DNA of 64,000 nt from Oleiphilus sp. GTDB lineage: Bacteria > Pseudomonadota > Gammaproteobacteria > Pseudomonadales > Oleiphilaceae. The stretch spans positions 1 to 64,000 of the forward strand of contig PZPK01000022.1 of assembly GCA_006212045.1 (NCBI GenBank), given 5' to 3'. Positions within the stretch are counted from its first letter, which is position 1. Each line of letters begins with the position of its first letter. The position numbers and the translations under genes are program-made. Below, in pieces: positions 26,705 through 36,203 of the stretch. Under the pieces are notes generated by a model that saw only the letters and a program-made list of their open reading frames with translations, was not told the origin of the DNA and made no database searches.

Positions 26705-28483
26705 ATGCAAGAAAACACGCATATTCAAGATGACGAAGTCTGTTTGCTGCCAACGGCAAATATACACAGAACGCCAGGTCGAAACCCACGAAAGGCACGC
26801 AACGCCGACGACTTCGCGCGCTTTGTTGAGTCTGTGAGAGCTAAAGGCGTAATGCAGTCTATTTTGGTACGCCCACATCCCGAGATTGTCGGTGAGTATG
26901 AAGTCGCTGCTGGGTATTCACGCCATGAGGCCGCAGAAATAGCGGAGGTGGAAAAGATTCCTGCCGTGATTAAGTTGCTATCGGACGAGGAGATGGATGA
27001 ACTCGCCGTGATGGAGAACGTGCAAAGGCAGGATATGTCACCCATTGACGAGGGTGAATGCTGCAAACGGCTGCTCGTAATGCATGAGAACAACGAAGCG
27101 GAAGTGCAGCGAATCCTCGGCTGGTCAGCTAAGAAAATGAAGTCCCGATTGCAGTTGTCGTATGCGATTCCTGCCGTCAGGGATGCCTTGATCGATGGCA
27201 GGATTAATCTGGGCCATGCCGAACTCCTGTGCTCCCTGCGCGAACAGGCGCAGCCTGGTGGGCTCAGGTTGGTACTGGACGAGCAGTTGAGTGTGGAGGC
27301 GCTGAAAGCCCGAATTCAGGCGCGTAGCTTGCAGTTTCAGCTCGCTGCGTTCGATACCAGTGGCTGTAATGGATGTGAGCATTCCACCAATACGCAGGCC
27401 TCGCTATTTGAGACCGCCTACGACAAGGGGCGTTGCTTGAATCCTGACTGCTTCAAAACTAAAAGCGATGCCGCGCTGGCTATCAAGAAGGACGAACTCA
27501 AAGAGTCTTTCCACATGGTGAAGATGTCCTCAGAGGTTGCCAAGGGCACGGAAACTATTCTTCAGGTGTCAGGGGCTCAGGGTGTGGGGGCTGAACAGCG
27601 AGAAGCCTGTCGAAACTGTACCACCTATGGCGCGGTGATTTCGGATCAACTTGGATCAAACGGACGCGTGACAGAGGGTGTCTGTTTTAATCTGAAGTGC
27701 CATGGCGAGAAGGTGAAGCTTCATCAGGCTTCGCTGATTGCGACGGATGCAGACAACCCGTCGGAAATTGTCGGGGACGGTGCGAACGCAAGCTCCAAAT
27801 CCAAACCGAATTCGCCTGCTGGTAAGTCCACGAAGCCAACAGCCGCCAAACCGGCTAAAAAAGCGAGTGCCAATGCCGTACCAGGTAAGATTGTGCTGCT
27901 GAATCACGAGGTTCATCGTGCCGCTGCGGCCCAATTCGTTGGGCAGTCATCGCATATGGCCAAAGCACTCGCTTTGATCTCGATGATGGCGGATCTCACC
28001 CGAAGTGGATCGAATTTGGATCTGACCTGTCTGGGTGAGACATCCATCAAAGGTTTTACGTTTGATCTTGAACATCGCCAGCAATGGTTGAATCTGTTTT
28101 TGAGCTGGGATGAGTCAAAAGTGGATGAAGCCATAGTGCAGGTGGCCAGTGCCGGTATTCATCAGTCAAGAAGCAATGCATGGAACGAAAAAGCACCGGA
28201 AAAAGATGCGTTTGGTGGCCTGGCAGTGGCTATCTGTCGGGATCAGAAACTGCCGCTGGAAGGCCATTTTTCGCTCTCGGTGGACTACTTATCGCCTCAT
28301 ACCAAACCCGTCATCCACCACATGCTGGAGGAGTCGGGTTTCTCAGATGCGTACAAGGCAAAGCATGGTGAGCAGGGGCTGAAAGCCTTGTTGGCGATGA
28401 AAAAGAGCGACTTGTTGGATGCGGTTGGGAAAGAGGCCTTTGATTGGTCTGGCTATCTGCCAAACAGTATCAAGCTGCATTAA
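26705..28483 (+). CDS. PRTRC-system ParB family protein
   Basis: 592 residues. ParB N-terminal hallmarks are present: NPRK (27-30), YEVAAGYSRHEAA (about 65-77) and ENVQRQDMSPIDEGE (104 onward). The KorB-like helix-turn-helix lies around RILGWSAKKMKSRLQL. Cysteine pairs (CNGC, CLNPDC, CRNC) form a zinc-binding middle. An Ala- and Lys-rich linker (about 358-390) leads to a C-terminal domain. This long ParB with cysteines typifies the PRTRC cassette, which is thought to support large-plasmid maintenance. It is the first gene of the cassette, with short gaps to E and C. Confidence 0.9.
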   Translation: MQENTHIQDDEVCLLPTANIHRTPGRNPRKARNADDFARFVESVRAKGVMQSILVRPHPEIVGEYEVAAGYSRHEAAEIAEVEKIPAVIKLLSDEEMDELAVMENVQRQDMSPIDEGECCKRLLVMHENNEAEVQRILGWSAKKMKSRLQLSYAIPAVRDALIDGRINLGHAELLCSLREQAQPGGLRLVLDEQLSVEALKARIQARSLQFQLAAFDTSGCNGCEHSTNTQASLFETAYDKGRCLNPDCFKTKSDAALAIKKDELKESFHMVKMSSEVAKGTETILQVSGAQGVGAEQREACRNCTTYGAVISDQLGSNGRVTEGVCFNLKCHGEKVKLHQASLIATDADNPSEIVGDGANASSKSKPNSPAGKSTKPTAAKPAKKASANAVPGKIVLLNHEVHRAAAAQFVGQSSHMAKALALISMMADLTRSGSNLDLTCLGETSIKGFTFDLEHRQQWLNLFLSWDESKVDEAIVQVASAGIHQSRSNAWNEKAPEKDAFGGLAVAICRDQKLPLEGHFSLSVDYLSPHTKPVIHHMLEESGFSDAYKAKHGEQGLKALLAMKKSDLLDAVGKEAFDWSGYLPNSIKLH

Positions 28484-28540
28484 AAAATACTTTGGGCAAG
28501 GACGCTCATACTAACCCTGTCATTCAAGTGGAGAGACAAA

Positions 28541-28906
28541 ATGAGTTTACTGGAAACAATTATTCCCCTGTTATCCAAGTCGACACAAAGGCTGGATTTT
28601 TCAGTGGCGGGAACCGGTGACGGTGTGTGCATGCGCATCACACCCATCGTTGGCAAGGTGCGCGAAGATGCGACCGAGCAGGAGCGCAAACTCTACGGTG
28701 CGCTGTCGGTGCCGTTGAAGCTCGAAGGTCGGTTGGAGGAGATCGAGGCTGCCGTGGTTGAACGCGTTCGCGACTATTTGTCGTATCGCAATGAGTGGCA
28801 GGCAAAGTTGGCCAGTATACATGCTGACTTGGGGGAGTCCGTTGCGAGCGACAACACCGAATCAACTGAACACTCGGTTGAATCTAACGATGGCTTGGAG
28901 CTTTAG
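28541..28906 (+). CDS. PRTRC-system protein E
   Basis: 121 residues. The start MSLLETIIPLL and the middle ALSVPLKLEGRLEEIEAAV fit PRTRC protein E (N-terminal 'MSLF..L.PLL', then 'PL.L.GT.EE.D'). The tail is acidic and serine-rich. Located between ParB and protein C, as in other cassettes. Biochemical role unknown. Confidence 0.75.
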   Translation: MSLLETIIPLLSKSTQRLDFSVAGTGDGVCMRITPIVGKVREDATEQERKLYGALSVPLKLEGRLEEIEAAVVERVRDYLSYRNEWQAKLASIHADLGESVASDNTESTEHSVESNDGLEL

Positions 28907-28915
28907 GAGGCCGGT

Positions 28916-29128
28916 ATGGTACGCATCATCGAACAAACACGAGTATTTCAGTACTGTGGCACCGAATTGCCCGATCCAGACCCGGCGTTGAGTAAGGAGG
29001 ATGTCCTACTCCATTATGCCAATTCACAATATCCCGAATTGCGCAGAGGCAAGGTCGAGCAGATTGCTGAAGAAGGTGATCGTTTGGTTTTCGAGTTAAC
29101 ACGCGCGAAGTTCCAGCCCGATGGATAA
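28916..29128 (+). CDS. PRTRC-system protein C (ubiquitin-like)
   Basis: 70 residues behind an AGGAGG that overlaps the stop of E. The pattern RVFQYCGTELPDPDPALSKE then HYANSQYPELRRG matches PRTRC protein C, a small family described in comparative studies as ubiquitin-like. It ends FQPDG rather than a GG tail. With the ThiF/E1-like and B proteins it suggests a bacterial ubiquitin-like conjugation module; direct proof is not available here. Confidence 0.8.
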   Translation: MVRIIEQTRVFQYCGTELPDPDPALSKEDVLLHYANSQYPELRRGKVEQIAEEGDRLVFELTRAKFQPDG

Positions 29129-29312
29129 GGAGTGGGAGGCGCTATTGCTATCCTGCGTTGAGCAGGATAGTTGGGAGCCTTTGTTGGGGGATCATCAGGC
29201 TAGGGAGGATGCATTATGCATCAGCGAACAACAGGCAGTGAGACTATGGAACTTCTTGGCGCAATGCCAAGGCAGCGTCATGCAGAACACGACTACGCTG
29301 CCGTTGCGCTAG
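29121..29312 (+). CDS. Possible small ORF overlapping C and F
   Basis: A 63-codon frame whose ATG overlaps the stop of protein C (ATGGATAA) and which runs 97 bases into protein F. The composition is protein-like (Trp, Leu and acidic), but there is no ribosome site of its own. It fills an otherwise empty 87-base gap. It may instead be an out-of-frame remnant of the true F start. Confidence 0.3.
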   Translation: MDKEWEALLLSCVEQDSWEPLLGDHQAREDALCISEQQAVRLWNFLAQCQGSVMQNTTTLPLR

Positions 29313-30355
29313 ATCGACGCCTTTCTATCCCCTCTCTGCACGCACAAGCGGTTGCCAATATCGGGAAATCGGAAAGCCTGCTGTTGAGGAAATCAGTGAA
29401 TCCTCGCCAATGGGCCAGCATGGCGTTGTACTTGCTGCGAGAGAATCGTGTTGAAGCGGATTGGTTGAGAGGCTTTCGCGCATCGCCGGACTTTGAAAAG
29501 TGTCGAGAGTTGTTCGCTCGGATGGCAGCACATCTAGATCAGAAAATTGAGAGCGTGCTTTCGGAATTATCGGGCAATTGGTATGTCCGTGATTGTACCG
29601 TGAGTCTTGATGATGAGGGTGCTCTCGTGCTTGAAACAGGGACTGGGGACTACGGTTATTCTGATGTCAGTAATCTATTCGCAAAAAGCCGCAACCCAGT
29701 GGATATTCAACGTTGTCTGAGACTTATCGACACGGGTTTCTGCGGATTGAATTTACCATGGAATTATCTCGAAAAGTTCTATGAGAGCAGTCAGGAAATG
29801 GCAGGTGATTGCGATGTTGAATTGGGCGAAGAGGTTGCCGAGATTGATTTAGAGCGCATTCTGCCGTGGTTGGATGGATCAGGTGAGCCAGAGGATATTC
29901 TGGAAGAGCTCTCTTGCTTGGGTCGCGTATTAATGAATTACGGTGAGGATACACTCTCGAACGATGAGTTGTATGTCTGGGCGCAACAACGATTGCTGGA
30001 CATCCCAATCAATAGCTCTTCAATTGATCAATGGATACTGGATGTGGTCGCCAGCACTCTCTCAGCGTACCCAACCCAGTCCGACTGGCTGGCTCGGTAC
30101 AATCATCGGCCACGCAAACATTGCGACTTCGCAATAGTGGGCTGTCAGAACGAGGGCGTCCGCTTCAAAGATATGGTTCAAATGGAATATGAAGCTTGGA
30201 TGAGTGACCCCGATGAAATAGGCGTGATGTCTTTTGCACTGACATCGCCTGACGCGCTTTTTGCCATGGATGCGCATTTATCGCGCCTGACAGAGGGTCT
30301 GAGATTACTGGATCAGGCAGCGATTAAAAATGAAGAACTCGATGAAGCTGCATAA
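29216..30355 (+). CDS. PRTRC-system protein F (by position)
   Basis: 379 residues with GGGAGG before the ATG. Long acidic, helical protein. I assign it to PRTRC protein F mainly from its place after C and its length; sequence recognition is weaker than for the other members. No catalytic motif visible. Confidence 0.6.
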   Translation: MHQRTTGSETMELLGAMPRQRHAEHDYAAVALDRRLSIPSLHAQAVANIGKSESLLLRKSVNPRQWASMALYLLRENRVEADWLRGFRASPDFEKCRELFARMAAHLDQKIESVLSELSGNWYVRDCTVSLDDEGALVLETGTGDYGYSDVSNLFAKSRNPVDIQRCLRLIDTGFCGLNLPWNYLEKFYESSQEMAGDCDVELGEEVAEIDLERILPWLDGSGEPEDILEELSCLGRVLMNYGEDTLSNDELYVWAQQRLLDIPINSSSIDQWILDVVASTLSAYPTQSDWLARYNHRPRKHCDFAIVGCQNEGVRFKDMVQMEYEAWMSDPDEIGVMSFALTSPDALFAMDAHLSRLTEGLRLLDQAAIKNEELDEAA

Positions 30356-30382
30356 TGATCTCAAGTATCGAGGAGTGACTAT

Positions 30383-31084
30383 ATGACGCAAAGAATGGCA
30401 TTGCTGCTGGAGCAGCATCAGGGTTTGGATGCACGCAGTTGTGTGCATGTCACTTGTCATCCGCTGGTCGGCGAAGAGCGTACGACCATTGGTGCGGGGA
30501 AAGTCTTGGACAAGCAAGCGTTACGTGGAATCTTGGATATTCTCGTTGAAGGTCAGACGAGCGAGCTGGTGTTTCTGCCACGCAGGCTGATCGCAAAATC
30601 GGCCAATACCTTGATCTGGTACAGAAAGGCTTCGGCAAATACCGAGATTCGTTTTTTGGGTGGTAAGACCGGTGCAATCGACCTGTCCGTTGCTGTCCCG
30701 AATTTATTGTTCTGCCTGCATGCAGGACGTCTTTGGGTGTTTGCCTACAAGGGACGGGGGGCGCCTGATCTTGACACGCCGCTCTACCGTGCGCCGTTTG
30801 GAAACATTAATGACCATGGCTTTATGTGTGTTGGGGCAAATCACCTTCCTGAGTTTCCAGACATCGCTGAGATCGAGCGTGTTGAGGAGATGTTTTTTCA
30901 AAGTGAGTTCAGCGAGGTGCATGGTTCAAGTCCGATTAAGGGTGTCGATAACTACGATGCTATGGTTGCGTTCTACCAAGGCTTAGTCGGTGCCAAATGT
31001 TTCCCAACAAGGCGCTTACGCATGTGCGGTTTTGATGGGAAGCAGGAAATGATGTTGGAAGAGGTGTTCAGCCTATGTCAGTAG
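30383..31084 (+). CDS. PRTRC-system protein B (E2-like candidate)
   Basis: 233 residues behind GAGGAG. The segment DTPLYRAPFGNINDHGFMCV matches the PRTRC B hallmark (LYxAPFxNVxxxGxxC), with a cysteine at the place where E2-like enzymes would carry theirs. Its stop overlaps the ThiF start by ten bases, so the two are translationally coupled. Comparative work links B to an E2-like role; inferred, not shown. Confidence 0.8.
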   Translation: MTQRMALLLEQHQGLDARSCVHVTCHPLVGEERTTIGAGKVLDKQALRGILDILVEGQTSELVFLPRRLIAKSANTLIWYRKASANTEIRFLGGKTGAIDLSVAVPNLLFCLHAGRLWVFAYKGRGAPDLDTPLYRAPFGNINDHGFMCVGANHLPEFPDIAEIERVEEMFFQSEFSEVHGSSPIKGVDNYDAMVAFYQGLVGAKCFPTRRLRMCGFDGKQEMMLEEVFSLCQ

Positions 31085-31845
31085 AAATAGCCCCTGATTC
31101 AGGGATACCGGAGCTGGTTTGGCCAAATCAATGGCGTAGCAGAAGGATTCGGGTGTTGTTAGTCGGCGCAGGCGGTAATGGCTCGGCGGTGTTTGCAGGG
31201 TTAACAAAACTGCACTTTGGTATGCAGGCGCTTGGTTGCGAGGGCTTGGATGTCACCGTGGTCGACCCGGACTCTGTATCCCCCTCGAATCTTGTGCGTC
31301 AGGGCTTTTGGGCAAATGATGTGGGTACAAATAAGGCCATTACGCTGGTGCACCGTGCCAACATGTTGATGGGAACAAACTGGATGGCCATTCCTGAACC
31401 ACTGTCTGCCTCGTTAGTGAAAGAGGCCGATCTGGTGATCAGTTGCGTTGACAATTACGAAACGCGCCGATTGATCCACAAGCAGGCCAAAGATAACAAC
31501 TCTGGCAATAGGGAGTTTGCACCGTTCTGGCTGGATTGCGGCAATGGTCAGGGGCATGGTCAGGTGGTAATGGGTCATTTGAGTAACCAGGCTGATCGCG
31601 TGCCTCATGTGGTGGATCTCTACCCCGAAATACTCAAAACCGAGGACACGCCGGATCGACCCAGTTGCTCCGCGGCGGAATCCTTGCTGCGTCAGGATTT
31701 GTGTATCAACTCACGGGTCGCGGATAATGCGATCAACCTGATCTGGCAACTGCTTCGCCAAGGGAAAATGCGCTACCATGGTGTGTATGTTGATGCCCAA
31801 AATATGCAGGATAACCCAATTCCGATCCGAGCCTGCACGCACTGA
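31075..31845 (+). CDS. PRTRC-system ThiF/E1-like adenylyltransferase
   Basis: 256 residues. Gly-rich nucleotide loop GAGGNGS (31-37), VVDPDSVSPSNLVRQGF (E1-type strand and Arg finger) and SCSAAESLLRQDLCIN near residue 200, a PRTRC-ThiF signature. The family activates the C-terminus of a ubiquitin-like partner by adenylation, so protein C is the natural substrate here. It closes the core cassette. The JAB-type protein A, usually between F and B, is absent, and the ParM-like protein D is not in the window. Confidence 0.9.
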   Translation: MSVEIAPDSGIPELVWPNQWRSRRIRVLLVGAGGNGSAVFAGLTKLHFGMQALGCEGLDVTVVDPDSVSPSNLVRQGFWANDVGTNKAITLVHRANMLMGTNWMAIPEPLSASLVKEADLVISCVDNYETRRLIHKQAKDNNSGNREFAPFWLDCGNGQGHGQVVMGHLSNQADRVPHVVDLYPEILKTEDTPDRPSCSAAESLLRQDLCINSRVADNAINLIWQLLRQGKMRYHGVYVDAQNMQDNPIPIRACTH

Positions 31846-31917
31846 TTGGGCTGAAATAAAATAATCATTCTGGTTCGCACCTTGATACTAGTAAGACAGT
31901 ATTCGAGGAGCGATGCC

Positions 31918-32337
31918 ATGAATATGAACACCACCAGCCAGATCACCAAACGCGAGCGTATGCGGCTCAATATTCAACAACAGAATGTTGAGCGACAACG
32001 GCTTGCAGAGCGACTAGAAATTGGGATGACCCTTTGCAACCGTGATGGAACAAGCTGGGCGATCTTGCTGGCAGATGCCTCGCAATCCGGTCAGTTTAGG
32101 TATCAGGTGTTCGATGCCAAGGGGTTTGCCTATCACAGCACCCACCCCTCACTTCGCCAAGCGTTTGATGACGCGTTCACAAGCGGCTTTCGCATTCTGG
32201 ATCATGGCGCACTGGATCGCTTAGCGGCGACAGAGACCTGGCGCAAAGGTATGGCCTTCCAGGCGATCAGGGATGATTACAATGCAGGGCGTATATCATG
32301 GGATACGATGGTGCAACGAGCGAAGGCAATCGAATAG
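31918..32337 (+). CDS. Hypothetical protein after the PRTRC cassette
   Basis: 139 residues from ATG 31918 (GAGGAGCGATGCC upstream). Basic N-terminal helix, then a beta-like middle. No family recognised. Probably the last gene of the long plus-strand train. Confidence 0.5.
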   Translation: MNMNTTSQITKRERMRLNIQQQNVERQRLAERLEIGMTLCNRDGTSWAILLADASQSGQFRYQVFDAKGFAYHSTHPSLRQAFDDAFTSGFRILDHGALDRLAATETWRKGMAFQAIRDDYNAGRISWDTMVQRAKAIE

Positions 32338-32508
32338 CGACTGCAGCGCGTGGGTTGAACGTTGGCGCTTGGCATCGTGACCAGGTAGTAACGCTGTGGC
32401 CGTCACGTATAACGTGACCCACTCGGTAAAATGCAACGTCGATCCATGAGTACCAAAGAAGAATAGAATAAACTGGCTGGAAAATAATGAAGGGCCCAAG
32501 GAATGATC

Positions 32509-33096
32509 ATGAAAAAGTTGTTGCTCACTGCTGTTTTAAGTTTGGTACACCTCAGTGCGCATGCCGGGTTAATTTATAAAACAAACTACCTGAGCGACAC
32601 TGCCTCAGGTCTGGACTGGCTGTATTTATCTGAAACAGTCAATCGTTCAGCAAATGATATCTATTCGAATCTGCAGCTGGGCGGCGATCTGTATGGCTGG
32701 ACCTTGGCCACCTTTGACGAGGTCACGACGCTATTCGATGCGGCCGGCGGAACGGGGCCTTATCGCAACAGTTCTGGCCATCAAGGTGTTTATAATGCTT
32801 TGGTAGCTTCATGGGGTGCTGGTTCAGATAACAACCGAGGAAACGCTATTTGGGCACATCTTGCAGATCCTCCGCGCCACCCATCCATTCAAGGTAGTGG
32901 CCTGATTATTTATGCGAGCGGCTACAGTCGCTTCTCCGATGCCTTTGCACTTAAAAGCAGCGAATACACGATCGGCCACGCCCTCTACCGTCCGACTGTC
33001 GTCAACAATGTACCAGAGCCAGGATCATTGTTACTGCTGGGGCTAGGTTTGGGAATCGTCGGCTGGCAGAAAGTACGCAGAAAGATACCGGTTTAG
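32509..33096 (+). CDS. PEP-CTERM exported protein
   Basis: About 195 residues from ATG 32509 (AAGGA six bases upstream). Signal peptide MKKLLLTAVLSLVHLSAHA, a Ser/Gly/Asn-rich mature part, then VPEPGSLLLLGLGLGIVG and a basic KVRRK tail: the PEP-CTERM sorting signal, the substrate of an exosortase (EpsH/XrtA-type) on the way to the outer surface. No exosortase is in this window, so sorting would depend on the host. Confidence 0.9.
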   Translation: MKKLLLTAVLSLVHLSAHAGLIYKTNYLSDTASGLDWLYLSETVNRSANDIYSNLQLGGDLYGWTLATFDEVTTLFDAAGGTGPYRNSSGHQGVYNALVASWGAGSDNNRGNAIWAHLADPPRHPSIQGSGLIIYASGYSRFSDAFALKSSEYTIGHALYRPTVVNNVPEPGSLLLLGLGLGIVGWQKVRRKIPV

Positions 33097-33151
33097 CCTA
33101 CCAATGAGTGTTTGTGTGCCAACTTGTTGGGTCGTTCTTAGGAAGAAGAAT

Positions 33152-33213
33152 CGGCAGGGGCACAGTGAGAGTGGACTGTCGGTGTCAAATTTACCTCGCT
33201 GTGCCACTGCCAA
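33152..33213. repeat. Imperfect long inverted repeat
   Basis: GGCAGGGGCACAG and CTGTGCCACTGCC face each other across about 35 bases, 55 bases after the PEP-CTERM gene. Could act as a weak terminator; no T-tract. Confidence 0.35.
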
Positions 33214-33345
33214 CACATGCCAAAGTATAGAATATTGAAAAAATAGTTCTAGCCCTACCTGGCGCGAATCCTTGCGCGTAACGAAAACCGGATCACAAGG
33301 CCCGGCTAGCATCGTTAAAAAATCGTTCTTCACGACTGAGGGATC

Positions 33346-33846
33346 ATGACTTCACATTCACTGATGCAGGGCTTGGGTGCCCTCAAAAGGAGCGGAGTAT
33401 TGACCACAGTTAACGGCAATTTACAGGTCGACGAGAACAATTTGTACGACAAGAAAGTCGCCACTTCATTCAATGATGGCGTGTCAGTGTCCCATTATCG
33501 CGATGAGGAGTGGGTGGTTGGCTTCGATGCGGGCCGTCCCGAGGGGTTCACTGAAGTCGGCTCTACCCTGCCCGAGGCCATTTCAGCGCTAAAGAAGCGT
33601 TTGGAAGAGGGCCTGCGTCAACTGGCGGCGTTGGAGGAGCAATATGCGCCCGTGCGTATCAAGGATGATATCGTTGATGCCTGGATGATCGCTGCGAACG
33701 GCGAAGAGTGTGAGATTACCATCACCGTTCCATGGAACATTCAGCAAGCCGGCTCACACGTTACGCTCGAGTATTTGAACGCGACATTGGAAAAAAAACA
33801 ACGCGACGGAGGTTATAGTGATTTCGGGTTTACGCAACCTTTCTAA
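33346..33846 (+). CDS. Hypothetical protein
   Basis: 166 residues with GAGGGATC before the ATG. Mixed fold with a helical segment (ISALKKRLEEGLRQLAALEE). No family recognised. Confidence 0.55.
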   Translation: MTSHSLMQGLGALKRSGVLTTVNGNLQVDENNLYDKKVATSFNDGVSVSHYRDEEWVVGFDAGRPEGFTEVGSTLPEAISALKKRLEEGLRQLAALEEQYAPVRIKDDIVDAWMIAANGEECEITITVPWNIQQAGSHVTLEYLNATLEKKQRDGGYSDFGFTQPF

Positions 33847-33894
33847 CCACTGAGATTGGACGCGTACAACACTGGCTTAAGCTTGGAGAACCAC

Positions 33895-34656
33895 ATGCAC
33901 GAATCAATAGCTGCTCACACCCCATCACGTTCGCGGGCATTATCGAATGATCCGGTTGCAGAGTGCTGGATGAACAAATCCTTCAGCTCAATGGATATCG
34001 CTTGGCGTAAGGATAGATCAGATCCGCAGGGCCAGCGCTATCGCTTGTACCACCCCTACTATAGGGAGATGGGGGGCATGATTAGTCGGCTAAACTCGCA
34101 TGCAGACTGGTTTACACTTTCGGGGCGTTCTTACCGACTGCTTCGTGATGCGAAGCCCGCTGCAGAACGTTTTGAGAAACGCTCGATGCTGGTCCAGTTC
34201 GAGCGTCTATCTGACACGATGCGCTCGTCTAGTGGCACAGAGTTGGAGTGGGACAAAGCCTCGCTTTACTATCTTGAACAGTTGCTCGATGACGTCGTCA
34301 CGCGCTCATTTCACACAGCCGTACAATCGCTCTTCAATCCCGTTTTTCGCGACGAGAATCATCGACTGGGCAGTGCAACAAGTGCGTTTGATATTGCAGG
34401 AGACATGGTATCGCTGCTGGAATGTCATATTCCCTATCGACCGGTTGGCAATAAGCGTGCGTTCTTAACATCAGATATCGGGTGTCGCTTTACAATCAAT
34501 CGGGATATTGAAGGGCCTGTGCTGCAAAGCGACAAAACGTATGGGGAGGGTGGTGTTAAAAGGATAGTGTTAACATCCCTGTGCCAACATGACATTGATA
34601 TTGCGGTGCGCAATGAAGTGGTCGCTATTGGCAAGCGTTACGGTGTCGGTGAATAA
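33895..34656 (+). CDS. Hypothetical protein
   Basis: 253 residues from ATG 33895 (TTGGAGAACC upstream; the TTG at 33856 is less likely). Arginine-rich, soluble. No family recognised. Followed after 22 bases by the exported phospholipase-C-like gene. Confidence 0.55.
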   Translation: MHESIAAHTPSRSRALSNDPVAECWMNKSFSSMDIAWRKDRSDPQGQRYRLYHPYYREMGGMISRLNSHADWFTLSGRSYRLLRDAKPAAERFEKRSMLVQFERLSDTMRSSSGTELEWDKASLYYLEQLLDDVVTRSFHTAVQSLFNPVFRDENHRLGSATSAFDIAGDMVSLLECHIPYRPVGNKRAFLTSDIGCRFTINRDIEGPVLQSDKTYGEGGVKRIVLTSLCQHDIDIAVRNEVVAIGKRYGVGE

Positions 34657-34678
34657 CAACAATTGAGGAAACGGATGC

Positions 34679-35626
34679 ATGAACATCATCAAGCCATTCA
34701 TTGTCAGGACGATTTGGTTATGCATTGCCATATTCGGATCAGCTACTACCAGTGCTTACTCAATTAGTAATCATGAGAGGCTCACCCGATCGGCTGTCGA
34801 TTTACTGGAGTATTGCGCGGTACCCATCCATCAGGCTCTGGAGGATCACCTGGTCAAGATGAACGTCAAGCAGGATGACTTGCACCGTAAGCCGATCCTA
34901 TGGCACTTCCCGCCACCCATACGCAATGACCGTTTGGACGAGTCTGCAAGGGCAAAGAGTTGGAGTCGCCCCTTCGCATCGTGGCTGGTACTGCGTACCG
35001 ATTTCGGACTGTGGACCGACTATTTGCACAGCACGATCGAAAACGCCACCGATGATCCGGACATTCTGTCCGCAGCAGGTGCGCTTTTACATTTTGTTCA
35101 GGACATGGTGGTGCCAGCACATGCGATCCCGGTGTTTCATCCGGCGGGCTTCACCCTGAAGTCGGATGGGTTTGATGATTGGTCGATATTCCATGATTTC
35201 CAGTTTTCTTCCGCCGATTGCAATGCGGTGAAGGCTACGCGTTCGATTGCAACGATTCTTGAAGATAATCGCTTAACGACCTTGGAAAGGATTGGGATGC
35301 TAGAAGGTGAAGTCCCGAAGTGGGGAAAGCATTGGACCTTCGCACATACTGACAAAGGCTTTGGCGAATATCACTGCGGGTCTGATGCCTTTGGGACAGA
35401 TGGCGGTTTGAACTGCGATGATGCGTTGCCACATCTGACTCGCGAAGACTTTATTGAAGCTGCTACACCGCAAGCACGTCTGGCGGTTGTCTCATCCGCA
35501 AAAGTCATTTTCTATGCGCTAAAACAGGCGAAGTGTGCTCCGGACAAGTGCAATGATTGGGGTGACGTATGGCGGAATTACCTAGTGACGACAAAGCGTA
35601 TCGAGCGCCTTATGGGTCGCAGGTGA
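34679..35626 (+). CDS. Exported zinc phospholipase C / S1-P1 nuclease-fold protein
   Basis: 315 residues with a signal peptide (about 1-26). NHERLTRSAVDLL near the mature start and ALLHFVQDMVVPAHAIPV (His138, Asp142, His148) give the tri-zinc fold shared by bacterial phospholipase C and S1/P1 nucleases (LHxxQDxxxPxH). Several cysteines in the second half may form disulfides. Likely secreted or periplasmic hydrolase; substrate not predictable. Confidence 0.75.
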   Translation: MNIIKPFIVRTIWLCIAIFGSATTSAYSISNHERLTRSAVDLLEYCAVPIHQALEDHLVKMNVKQDDLHRKPILWHFPPPIRNDRLDESARAKSWSRPFASWLVLRTDFGLWTDYLHSTIENATDDPDILSAAGALLHFVQDMVVPAHAIPVFHPAGFTLKSDGFDDWSIFHDFQFSSADCNAVKATRSIATILEDNRLTTLERIGMLEGEVPKWGKHWTFAHTDKGFGEYHCGSDAFGTDGGLNCDDALPHLTREDFIEAATPQARLAVVSSAKVIFYALKQAKCAPDKCNDWGDVWRNYLVTTKRIERLMGRR

Positions 35627-35762
35627 GCATGAGCAGTGTTGGGCGCACAACGCCCTTAAAGGGCTGCGACGCTCGGCTGTGATTACCCTCGAGCATCCGA
35701 TTTAAAAACCAATTTTTGGTGAGCGTCATACACTGATTGCCAGTAGACAAAAGGAGCGTTCA

Positions 35763-36203
35763 ATGAGTGTTTTGTTTGGTTTGATGCACAGCGCAGGCTT
35801 GTCCGAGGAGAAGTTCTGCTGCGATTCGCAATTAACGATCACTGAAATGTCGAAACTCGATGCGGCATTAGGGGTACTAGAGGGCTGCCATCGTGTGTTC
35901 TTCGAGGAGGCGCGACAACGCAAGTGGAATGTCGGCACTTACGACGAGCGTATGAGTATGTTGCGCGAGTACATTGCGTTTCTCGTTGAGCTTCCCTTCA
36001 CAATCGCAAAGGACCTGGAGGTGCTGTATGACGCTCAGGAGCTGGCGGAGTTCACAAGCTTTGATGCGCTGTGGGATCAAGTGGATGCTTCTAATGGTTA
36101 TGAGGAATTTTGGGAAGCCCACAAACCCTACTATAAGCCGTTCTACGAGGCCGTGTTCAGTCAGATACAGCGCGCACAGGCGCAGCACAATAACCTCGCT
36201 TAG
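35763..36203 (+). CDS. Hypothetical protein
   Basis: 146 residues behind AAAAGGAG. Acidic, aromatic, helical. No family recognised. It converges with, and overlaps by four bases, the minus-strand gene ending at 36200. Confidence 0.5.
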   Translation: MSVLFGLMHSAGLSEEKFCCDSQLTITEMSKLDAALGVLEGCHRVFFEEARQRKWNVGTYDERMSMLREYIAFLVELPFTIAKDLEVLYDAQELAEFTSFDALWDQVDASNGYEEFWEAHKPYYKPFYEAVFSQIQRAQAQHNNLA

